DNA from: Pollenia angustigena
Taxonomy: Eukaryota > Arthropoda > Insecta > Diptera > Polleniidae
DNA length: 64,000 nt
Direction: 5' to 3'
NCBI GenBank assembly: GCA_930367215.1
Contig: OV884059.1
Span: 49,756,957 to 49,820,956 of the forward strand
In this document: positions 55,064 through 64,000 of the stretch, piece by piece
Position numbering within the stretch: position 1 is the stretch's first letter
Layout of the letters: each line of letters opens with the position of its first letter
Program-made: the position numbers and the translations under genes
The notes under the pieces: model-generated
Database searches by the model: none
What the model was told of the DNA's origin: nothing
What the model saw: the letters and a program-made list of their open reading frames with translations, nothing else

Positions 55064-55740
55064 AAGACCCTATGTTATGCTGTGATGTGCGACAGATTTG
55101 GTGTATAAGACAGAGTTGCTGCATGTTTGGCTACGGCACTTTTAAAAGATGTAGGATTCAAAGACTACAATGGGGAACTTATTATTATGGACAAGTGTAA
55201 AGTTGCGCGAGAAATGAAAAAAATAAGGGATTTAGTGCTTGAAAAAAAAACAGGGATTCCAGGTGCTAGCATTCTCTTTTGATGGCAGAAGAGATGACTC
55301 ATTGCAAATGGAGAACATTAACAATAAACTTCACCCGAGTATGGTTAAAGAATCTGATATCGTCGTTGTGCTAGAACCTAAAACCGAGCTTTTGGGCCAT
55401 TTAGTACTCAATGCTGAGGATGCTGGTACAAAACGAATACAGGTGGTCCGATCTGGTTGGTATTTGCTGTGATGGTGAGGTCACCAATACTGGCACGGGA
55501 AACGGTGCAAACATACCCTCTGACCATTTGCTCGAATACATACAATTTGACGATCCACCGCTTACGGATCTACAAATTCCTCCAAACATTCAAGGCACCG
55601 AGCGATTTGCGCAACAACTGACTAGCGTTTCACGTCGAACTATTCACAAAAATCGCGATGGTGTTATGGCAGTCGGGGATAAAAGCCGAAACGCAACACC
55701 TAGCAAGCAAGACCTTAAATTTTTAGATTTTATTTAGATA

Positions 55741-56500
55741 TAAAATAATTTTGCTATCTACAATTGGATTATCAGGTTATATGATTATGTAGTGTGACAA
55801 CGCTAACTATGTGGAAAAAAAGATAAAATAGGTGGCACCCTGGGGCCTGTAAGAACATGAGCGGATGACAAACAAAGAATAAATAAATGAAATATATTAT
55901 AAAAAAATTAAGATTTATCGTCACTCGTAAAACTGATCTGAGTGTAAAGGCAGCTCGCGCTTTTTGTCATTGTTTCTTAAGGACAAATAGGTCGTTTTTG
56001 TTTGTCTGCTTTTGTTGCGTTCTGCGTTGTCACCCCGCATTGGTTAGTGTTTCGGAGTCGTATAACTGTACCGAGTTATAGTTTTTGCGGCTTCTACATT
56101 AACTATATGCAATCGTTTTTAACCTAAATGTTTTCATTTGTGTTGTCTGGCGAAGAATCAAAGAAAAAAACTCAACGTGACTGGTGGAGAACCATATATA
56201 ACTCAGACGTTTTACTGGTGGAGTACCAAGGAGATAGCTCAGACGTTTACTGGTGGATACCAAAATACTCTGGAGCGGATTCTGGAAGCTCTCGCCTTCC
56301 TATACGAAGGTTAAGGTCGAACGAGGTTTTGCGCAGCGATGCCAACTTAGTGCTTTTGGCACTATTTATGGTGCTTTTTGATGCCTCAAAACGCCAAAAT
56401 TTTATCCTAAGTGCCAAACTAAGAAAAAGCACTAACTTGGTGCTTTTTCAATTTTTTTGTTAGTGCCTTTGGTGCTTTTTACAATTTTTATTGTTTTTCT
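55741..56500. other. Unassigned segment with a conserved 111-codon ORF
   Basis: ORF 56128-56463 (MFSFVLSGEESKKKTQRDWW...) recurs at 62645 and 63167, but only because the DNA is duplicated. From about 56320 it is made of repeated GTGCTTTTTGG and AGTGCC phrases, like the terminal region of a hAT element, so I do not believe it as a gene. DWWRTIYNSD and VYWWIPKYSG echo each other. Confidence 0.35.
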
Positions 56501-56639
56501 ACCATTTTTTAAAACTTCGATTATATAGAGGATGATTTAGATGAGCTTTGCTATTTGGTGTACAATTTTGAGTAGGCCTGTAAAGATTATAAGATTTCAA
56601 ATGATAAAAAGTGATAAAAGAAAGTTGAATTCGTTTTAC

Positions 56640-57090
56640 CAATAATCTTATTTACGAAGTTAGAACTAGGAAATTTTACAAACTATTAAGAGTTGACAAT
56701 ATATTAAGTAAACGTAGTAAAAACGATGTATTTGTTTAAGGTAAACTTTTTTTTAAAGATTTTTACACTGTTTCAAAAATAGAAAAAGGCTTGGAAAATA
56801 TTAGGAATTGTGAATGGAAAAATAAACAACGAACATATCTTTTTGAGATAGAATTCAACGATTTGAATTGTCCAATTTTGTATTTAGAATTTTAAGTTTT
56901 CCATACTCTAACGCTGGCTTTGAAAGAATATTTAGTTTGATGAACTACAGTTAATCAAAATTCGTAAACCGATTATCCTTAAACTCTGTTATTTCAATTC
57001 TTTACGTTATATGTGGACTTCGTCGGCATAATTCATGCTGTAATGATTACAATCAACCATCTAATGTCTGTAGAGATCTTTCTTCCAATG
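56640..57090 (+). pseudogene. hAT transposase C-terminal fragment, unit A
   Basis: From about 56892: LSFPYSNAGFERIFSLMNYS, stop, SKFVNRLSLNSVISILYVIC, GLRRHNSCCNDY. This is the hAT dimerisation-domain signature (P-x-SNA-x-x-ER-x-FS). One in-frame TAA. Text before it (56640-56890) is too decayed to place. Unit B has the same start at about 63931 and runs off the window. Confidence 0.7.
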
Positions 57091-57302
57091 AAACATAGAA
57101 AATATCCAATTAAATATTACTTTAAAACTGTTGTATGGCCCAATTCAAACTCAGCTAATGATGATTTGGATGATATTATTTTTTTGAAGATAATAATATA
57201 TTATTATAAGTATCTTCAATGTATACATTAAAAATGTTTATATACAAATGTTAATATATTTATTATTTAATTTTAAATGCAAATGGTCCCACATCAACGC
57301 CG

Positions 57303-57812
57303 CACAGTGGCTGAAAATCGTTTTTCATTGGCCAAAAATCTGTAACTTTTGAACCGAAGGAGATATTTTACTGAAATTTTTTTTAATCGACAGTTAGATT
57401 CTTACACTTTCTTCACTTTAAATTTCATTAAAAGCGGTTGAGTAGTTATTGAGGAATTTAAGGTCAAAGTGGAACTTTAAATTTTTTTTTAATTTAGCGT
57501 GCAATATGGTTTTTTTTAATTCTTTTAATTATTTAAAAATGTAATTTTTTGATTTAAATAATAATCATTAACATTTTTTGTAATAATGGGACACTCAAAA
57601 AATTAAATACTTACTATAAAAAAATTTTAACATAAAAAAAAATAGTAAAATCCACTGGAAATTTTGCTATTATTGCTGAAAAATAAACAATTTTTTGCTT
57701 TCAAATGTGTTTACACTTATTTATTCTTATTTAACATTTCATACATATGTGGATAATGTATGAATAATAGCAGCAATAGATTTTAATAGCTTTTGTAGCA
57801 ACGTGAGCTTCT
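57303..57812. mobile_element. Transib left-end fragment (uninterrupted)
   Basis: Begins CACAGTGGCTGAAAATCG and matches 2953-3360 then 6035-6094 of the big Transib, without the nested element. Has about 55 extra bases near 57478-57535. Stops at the unit B junction (57812/57813). No opposite end seen. Confidence 0.9.
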
Positions 57813-58159
57813 AAAAAGAATAGTTCATTGAAGTTAACTTTTTTATATGTCACCTCAATTGAAATGTATGTAAAAATTAATAAAATTTTCGTTGAGCTAA
57901 TGAAACATTTATTAAGTCATATTAACACAAAAGCGGCTTTATAATTGTCCCGCGGAACTCGTACTTTTACATTAGTAAAGTGTTCATTGAGCTAAAATTT
58001 AAAATTGATTTGTTGGTTTAACGAATAAGTATGTACGTTAAAGTCAAAAAAGTTACATAAGGGTAACGTAACGTTTCTTAAGTTGATTCTTAAATCAGTG
58101 TTTTGGCATTTCGTGTTATACTTCTAGTCGAACTGGTTCTTTTACAAATATTATTTGAA

Positions 58160-58737
58160 AACAAGTAAGAAAGTATAGTCGGTCAAGCCCGACCACATGA
58201 CACCCTACACCACTGTACACACTGAACACATCATGCTTATATGTCCATATAAATATGGATTTATCTATGTTTTAAATTTCATGAAAATCGGTTTGAGAGG
58301 CAGAAATCGCCCCTATCTCTCCTCGTGGTCCTATTTTTTAAAAAATGCATCCCTTTTGTGTCCATAAAGATATGGTTCTATCTATGTTTTAAATTTCATT
58401 TAAATCGGTTCGATAGTTTCTGAGAGGAAGAAATTTCCCCCTATCTTCCCTGGTGGTCCTACGATTTGGCCCATTTTCAATAGGCTTGGTCCTTGTGCTA
58501 TTAAGAACCTACGTCCAAAATTTTATCAAATTATCTCCAAAATTCCGACCTGTACTTTGCGCACAAAGTTACATGGACAGCCAGCCAGCCGGACGGACAT
58601 CGTTAGTTCGTCTCAGAAAGTGATTTTGAGTCGATCGGTATACTTTGAGGTGGGTCTAGGACCAGTATTTTAAAGCGTTACACACATCAGCACAAGTGCA
58701 TAATACCCTCTCCACTATTGCGGTGTGGGTATAAAAA
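58160..58737. repeat. R2 dispersed repeat, copy B
   Basis: Copy of 51630-52207 at offset 6530; near identical. Confidence 0.75.
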
Positions 58738-59687
58738 GTGCAGTGTAAAATTAAATACTACAATTAATTAATAACAATTAACACTTTTTGAAATTAAATA
58801 AAAGTGAAGAAGTAAGTTGAATTTAATTACATAAGTAAAATGCTATCTGTGTAAAATAAAATTAGGTGGATTTACTGATGGTTCATTAACAAAAAAAACA
58901 TAATTTAAATACGTACAGTTGAGTGGGTCAATTTTATTCTCAACCGGCGGTTGTTGAAATGGAAATCTACGACGAATTCTAAGAAGGTTTGCCCAAGAAA
59001 TAAAAATCGAACTTCCCATTTTTAACGCCAAAATTTTCTTTTCGTTTTTTTTTTTTTTTTGTTAAAATATGCTAACATTTTATAGAGTCTTTTAAGAACC
59101 TTGACAAAGAGGATTATGTTTGGACTTGTTCGAAAGGAAATTCAATGAGCTTTCAAAAGGTCATGAAATTTTGATGTTTAGGTAAAGTTTAAAAAGCTTT
59201 TAATGAAAATTGACATTAAATCATGGGAAAAAGCAAAACTTATCATTAAATGGTAGAGGAAAAATTTTAATTTAAAATTAACATAGTGCCTAATAAAAAA
59301 GCAACACAGCTTCTTTTACACATGCAATCGATTGTTTATTCACCACATTTAAGGTAGTTTTGTTTTTTGTAATATAATTAATTATGGAGTCTGATATATC
59401 AATTGGTTCTTCTTCTGCTAATGATATTACATTATCAAGTCACACGGAATCAAATTTACTGCTTATGCCAGGCCCCAATTTTAGTGCTTCTGGTTTGTCA
59501 AATGACTTACACGAATTAAATTTGCCCAGTTGCCGCGATGTTTTAAAATATTTTTTTTCTGAGTGATCGGTATAAAAATGAAAATAAAATGTTTTCATAC
59601 CAATGATTTACATTTAAATTTGGAACAAGTTGTATATTGCCATAATGACGAAGAAACCAGTAATAAGTAAACTCAAACCCTTGCTTA

Positions 59688-60043
59688 AGGCTAGATTACA
59701 CTATTATACTTTGTATTAATATATGTATGTCAAAATCTCAAGTAATATGACAAAGTGTGATAGTGTGAATGCAATGTGTCACGAAAATGACAAGTATTAT
59801 GAAAAAAGTTTGACATCCCATACGACTTCATCGTTTTTTGAAAAATTTCAAAACAATAATACTTTTCATTGGATTAGGGTTGCATTTTTTTTCATGTGTG
59901 AGTGTTTATACTTTGTGTGATGGTGTGAACACAAACTGTCATGTTACATTAGAATTTTGACAGTCGCAACAAAACTCATTAGATTTCTATCACACAAAGT
60001 ATTATGGAATACGTAAGACTTGTGAGATAGTGTAATCTAGGCT
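59688..60043. mobile_element. Harbinger-like MITE, unit B
   Basis: Duplicate of 53158-53513 with the same TTA flanks. Confidence 0.8.
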
Positions 60044-60233
60044 TTAATAAATATACCAAATAAATAAAAGTCACGTCTAAATCTCACAAATACACCGCAT
60101 CTGTCGAGGCAATGAATAGGTTGTTCTATATCGGAAAATGCAATATACAAAGTGATCACTACCGTAAGAAACCTGACGTTGATGAAGATTTTATATTTAT
60201 AACACCAAATTTAGCAAGGGCGGTTCTTCTTAA

Positions 60234-61416
60234 CCCATTAACGACGGCTCATAGACCGCTTGTACGATTTTGACGAAACTTTCAGAATTTTACCTGGAGG
60301 TCCATAGAAAAAAAAATTTACCTCCCCCATTCCTGAGATAGGACGTGGGTATTTAAATACCCAACCGTCTTTAGCGATAAACTTTTTTAAATATTTTTGA
60401 ACAATTTTGTTTTCTTATTTCAGTTTAAATAAAAAAGCTATTTATTTGCTTACAAAATTATTATTTTTTTTTTTGACCACTCGAAGTTCCGGTACACTCC
60501 ATTTAAAATGTACAGGGTTACTTCGAAGAGCGTTACAAATATTTAACCGATATAAAAATGAATCGTCGTCAAAAAATTCGTACTACTGCCGAATTACAAG
60601 AAATTCTCGATAGCTGGTCCGATGGGGAAGATAATTTTGAAAGAGAATTAGATACAAATCATGATGTTGTATTACCACCCGATAACGTCAACGAGATAAG
60701 TGATACGTAGGAGTTGAATGACAATTGGATGAACGACGACCAAAATTTTGCGAAAATAGAACGTTTCTTTAGTAGATGGAATGAAGAAATACTATCTGTT
60801 GAAAACAAGAATGATCATTTGCCAGTGACCTCCAGTAAGATTCATTCAGTAAGACATTTATGAAAATGTTCATCAAAGGGAAGCCATCAGCAGGCGCAAC
60901 GCTACAGGATAACCTGCAGTTACAATCAGGAGTAAGGGTGGTACTTTCCCTTCTTTCTCATCTTGATGTCCCCGCGAAGTATTCCGTAACGTTTAACAAT
61001 TGTTTTACTTTATTTTTTAAGGTCGTAACATTATTATCGAACTATTTAAGTCATATGGGAGGTGTTGACCTTTTCGATAACGCCATGAACAATTATCGAA
61101 TTCGAGTTCACATTACAAATGTGGCACCTAAGACTATTTGAAATGTGCAGGCGTTTTTTATTTTTCGCTTTACCCTTTATTTGACAAACCTTTTTCTGAT
61201 AATTTTCTGACAAACAAAAAAACGCAATTTTTCTAAATCTCAAATTAGAGGTTAAAATTAAAAAAAATTTTTTTAATTTTTTTCACATTAATCAATCTCT
61301 AGTATTTAATGAAAAAGCATCTTGCATTCATTATCTCTTATTAAGCCAACGCAGGAATTTTTTACTACTCTTACTTTTTTGGGTATTTACATAAATACCC
61401 AGTCGACTAAAATGGG
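60234..61416 (+). mobile_element. piggyBac element, internally deleted, unit B
   Basis: Duplicate of 53704-54886. The same damaged transposase remnants and the same asymmetric TTAA/TAAA flanks show the insertion predates the duplication. One base differs just before the first ATG (60551-60560). Confidence 0.82.
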
Positions 61417-61470
61417 TAAAGCGCGTTCTGGATACGAAAAGGTTTGATACACCTAATTACATGGTGTCGT

Positions 61471-61593
61471 CACCTGACAATTTTTGGTAATACCAAACGT
61501 CAAAGTTCATATAAAAAAAAAACTTTAAAATTTTTGTCAGCGTTTTTTTTTATATGAAGTTTGACGTTTATTATGACAAAAAATTGTCAGGTG
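61471..61593. mobile_element. 123-bp hairpin element, unit B
   Basis: Duplicate of 54941-55063. Confidence 0.8.
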
Positions 61594-62486
61594 AAGACCC
61601 TATGTTATGCTGTGATGTGCGACAGATTTGGTGTATAAGACAGAGTTGCTGCATGTTTGGCTACGGCACTTTTAAAAGATGTAGGATTCAAAGACTACAA
61701 TGGGGAACTTATTATTATGGACAAGTGTAAAGTTGCGCGAGAAATGAAAAAAATAAGGGATTTAGTGCTTGAAAAAAAACAGGGATTCCAGGTGCTAGCA
61801 TTCTCTTTTGATGACAGAAGAGATGACTCATTGCAAATGGAGAACATTAACAATAAACTTCACCCGAGTATGGTTAAAGAATCTGATATCGTCGTTGTGC
61901 TAGAACCTAAAACCGAGCTTTTGGGCCATTTAGTACTCAATGCTGAGGATGCTGGTACAAAACGAATACAGGTGGTCCGATCTGGTTGGTATTTGCTGTG
62001 ATGGTGAGGTCACCAATACTGGCACGGGAAACGGTGCAAACATACCCTCTGACCATTTGCTCGAATACATACAATTTGACGATCCACCGCTTACGGATCT
62101 ACAAATTCCTCCAAACATTCAAGGCACCGAGCGATTTGCGCAACAACTGACTAGCGTTTCACGTCGAACTATTCACAAAAATCGCGATGGTGTTATGGCA
62201 GTCGGGGATAAAAGCCGAAACGCAACACCTAGCAAGCAAGACCTTAAATTTTTAGATTTTATTTAGATATAAAATAATTTTGCTATCTACAATTGGATTA
62301 TCAGGTTATATGATTATGTAGTGTGACAACGCTAACTATGTGGAAAAAAAGATAAAATAGGTGGCACCCTGGGGCCTGTAAGAACATGAGCGGATGACAA
62401 ACAAAGAATAAATAAATGAAATATATTATAAAAAAATTAAGATTTATCGTCACTCGTAAAACTGAGGCAGCTCGCGCTTTTTGTCA

Positions 62487-63530
62487 TTGTTTCTTAAGGA
62501 CAAATAGGTCGTTTTTGTTTGTCTGCTTTTGTTGCGTTCTGCGTTGTCACCCCGCATTGGTTAGTGTTTCGGAGTCGTATAACTGTACCGAGCTATAGTT
62601 TTTGCGGCTTCTACATTAACTATATGCAATCGTTTTTAACCTAAATGTTTTCATTTGTGTTGTCTGGCGAAGAATCAAAGAAAAAAACTCAACGTGACTG
62701 GTGGAGAACCATATATAACTCAGACGTTTTACTGGTGGAGTACCAAGGAGATAGCTCAGACGTTTACTGGTGGATACCAAAATACTCTGGAGCGGATTCT
62801 GGAAGCTCTCGCCTTCCTATACGAAGGTTAAGGTCGAACGAGGTTTTGCGCAGCGATGCCAACTTAGTGCTTTTGGCACTATTTATGGTGCTTTTTGATG
62901 CCTCAAAACGCCAAAATTTTATCCTAAGTGCCAAACTAAGAAAAAGCACTAACTTGGTGCTTTTTCAATTTTTTTGTTAGTGCCTTTGGTGCTTTTTACA
63001 ATTTTTATTTGTTTCTTAAGGACAAATAGGTCGTTTTTGTTTGTCTGCTTTTGTTGCGTTCTGCGTTGTCACCCCGCATTGGTTAGTGTTTCGGAGTCGT
63101 ATAACTGTACCGAGTTATAGTTTTTGCGGCTTCTACATTAACTATATGCAATCGTTTTTAACCTAAATGTTTTCATTTGTGTTGTCTGGCGAAGAATCAA
63201 AGAAAAAAACTCAACGTGACTGGTGGAGAACCATATATAACTCAGACGTTTTACTGGTGGAGTACCAAGGAGATAGCTCAGACGTTTACTGGTGGATACC
63301 AAAATACTCTGGAGCGGATTCTGGAAGCTCTCGCCTTCCTATACGAAGGTTAAGGTCGAACGAGGTTTTGCGCAGCGATGCCAACTTAGTGCTTTTGGCA
63401 CTATTTATGGTGCTTTTTGATGCCTCAAAACGCCAAAATTTTATCCTAAGTGCCAAACTAAGAAAAAGCACTAACTTGGTGCTTTTTCAATTTTTTTGTT
63501 AGTGCCTTTGGTGCTTTTTACAATTTTTAT
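62487..63530. repeat. 522-bp tandem duplication inside unit B
   Basis: GTTTCTTAAGGACAAATAGG starts at 62489 and 63011, and the ORF start at 62645 and 63167. The join TTTTTATT|TGTTTC shares a few T/G bases. Not present in unit A, so it arose after the 6.5-kb duplication. Confidence 0.9.
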
Positions 63531-64000
63531 TGTTTTTCTACCATTTTTTAAAACTTCGATTATATAGAGGATGATTTAGATGAGCTTTGCTATTTGGTGT
63601 ACAATTTTGAGTAGGCCTGTAAAGATTATAAGATTTCAAATGATAAAAAGTGATAAAAGAAAGTTGCATTCGTTTTACCAATAATCTTATTTACGAAGTT
63701 AGAACTAGGAAATTTTACAAACTATTAAGAGTTGACAATATATTAAGTAAACGTAGTAAAAACGATGTATTTGTTTAAGGTAAACTTTTTTTTAAAGATT
63801 TTTACACTGTTTCAAAAATAGAAAAAGGCTTGGAAAATATTAGGAATTGTGAATGGAAAAATAAACAACGAACATATCTTTTTGAGATAGAATTCAACGA
63901 TTTGAATTGTCCAATTTTGTATTTAGAATTTTAAGTTTTCCATACTCTAACGCTGGCTTTGAAAGAATATTTAGTTTGATGAACTACAGTTAATCAAAAT

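Larger units (their letters stand above)
52854..55740 (+). pseudogene. hAT-like transposase pseudogene (lineage 2), unit A
   Basis: The N-terminal exon 52854-53036 ends LNLPSCRDVLKYFFSE, matching LPTLRDVLRYG of the 3503 copy. Coding text resumes at about 53560 (ASVEAMNRLFYIGKC, DFIFITPNLARA), is cut by piggyBac (53704-54886) and a hairpin element (54941-55063), and continues from 55064 (AVMCDRFGV*DRVAACLATAL, FSFDGRRDDSLQ, LHPSMVKES). After GICCDGEVTNTGTGNG it jumps to IPPNIQGTERFAQQLTSVS, DGVMAVGDKSRN and TPSKQDLKFLDF, equivalent to the C-terminus of the 3503 copy (QVP..HGQSIERCVKQVTEAS, KRDGFIRGQEAS). The central catalytic half is therefore deleted. A stop near 55108 and frame changes near 55250 and 55480 are present. 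Confidence 0.7.
51283..57812. repeat. Tandem segmental duplication, unit A (6530 bp)
   Basis: AAAAAGAATAGTTCATTG starts at 51283 and again at 57813. From there the two run collinearly at offset 6530, 6529 after a one-base A-run difference at about 55243-55251, then 6517 after a 12-bp difference at about 55936. Only scattered single-base differences seen. Confidence 0.93.
59384..62269 (+). pseudogene. hAT-like transposase pseudogene (lineage 2), unit B
   Basis: As in unit A. Here the A run at about 61772-61779 is one base shorter, so ATALLKDVGFKDYNGELIIM runs on in frame through KKQGFQVLAFSFDDRRDD to RSGWYLL (61657-62001). In unit A this is broken, so unit B is nearer the ancestral state at this site. 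Same stop, later frame change, piggyBac and hairpin insertions and central deletion. Confidence 0.7.
57813..64000. repeat. Tandem segmental duplication, unit B (runs off window)
   Basis: Direct copy of unit A from 51283, through R2 (58160-58737), the minus ORF (58843-59031), MITE (59688-60043), piggyBac (60234-61416) and hairpin (61471-61593). It includes one additional internal 522-bp duplication. Confidence 0.93.

Overview
This window is eukaryotic, AT-rich, gene-poor DNA. It is built almost entirely of nested transposable elements. Intron-bearing transposase genes, BEL/Pao and jockey-type retroelements, Transib, hAT, piggyBac, Harbinger and CACTA-like DNA transposons, and abundant short repeats with TATACCC ends point to an insect. 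A higher fly (Diptera) is the likeliest source; this is inferred from content, not proven. I see no convincing single-copy host gene, rRNA, intact tRNA or CRISPR array.

Layout. 1-2.9 kb: two copies of a dispersed repeat (called R1 here). 2930-13351: a degraded CACTA/EnSpm-like element (transposase pseudogene, DUF4806-like partner gene, GAC-rich minisatellites on both sides). A Transib element (2953-9034, CACAGTG ends, 5-bp target duplication CGTCG, RAG1-related transposase) sits in its left end. Inside the Transib is a third transposon (3361-6022) carrying a broken hAT-like transposase gene. 13.4-16.3 kb: pieces of a non-LTR retrotransposon split by two DNA insertions. 16321-35454: a Mutator-like element with ~64-bp inverted ends and a 9-bp target duplication. 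It contains an R1 copy, which contains a 5'-truncated jockey element, which contains a nearly young BEL/Pao retrovirus-like element (20233-29924, 712-bp LTRs). A second partial jockey copy and a repeated ~460-bp flank (31-35.8 kb) look like a rearrangement or a haplotype join. 35.5-43.6 kb: an old minus-strand BEL/Pao copy (gag and protease pieces) cut up by hAT elements and MITEs, several with exact 8-bp target duplications. 44.1-47.4 kb: a second jockey-lineage element on the minus strand, its ORF2 almost intact. 47.5-50.6 kb: a Harbinger element with a spliced Myb/SANT-like gene converging on a four-exon DDE nuclease pseudogene. 51283-57812 and 57813-64000: a direct tandem duplication with a 6.53-kb unit. 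Each copy holds an R2 repeat, a second lineage of the hAT-like transposase pseudogene, a piggyBac relic, a Harbinger-like MITE, a perfect-looking hairpin element and a hAT C-terminal fragment.

The genes do not form a host pathway. They are element-encoded transposases, endonuclease/reverse transcriptases, gag/pol/env and accessory DNA-binding proteins, nearly all inactivated by stops, frameshifts or deletions. The main value of the window is its nesting record. Target-site duplications, an empty insertion site kept elsewhere in the window, and reading frames that line up again across insertions give the order of events and support the superfamily assignments.
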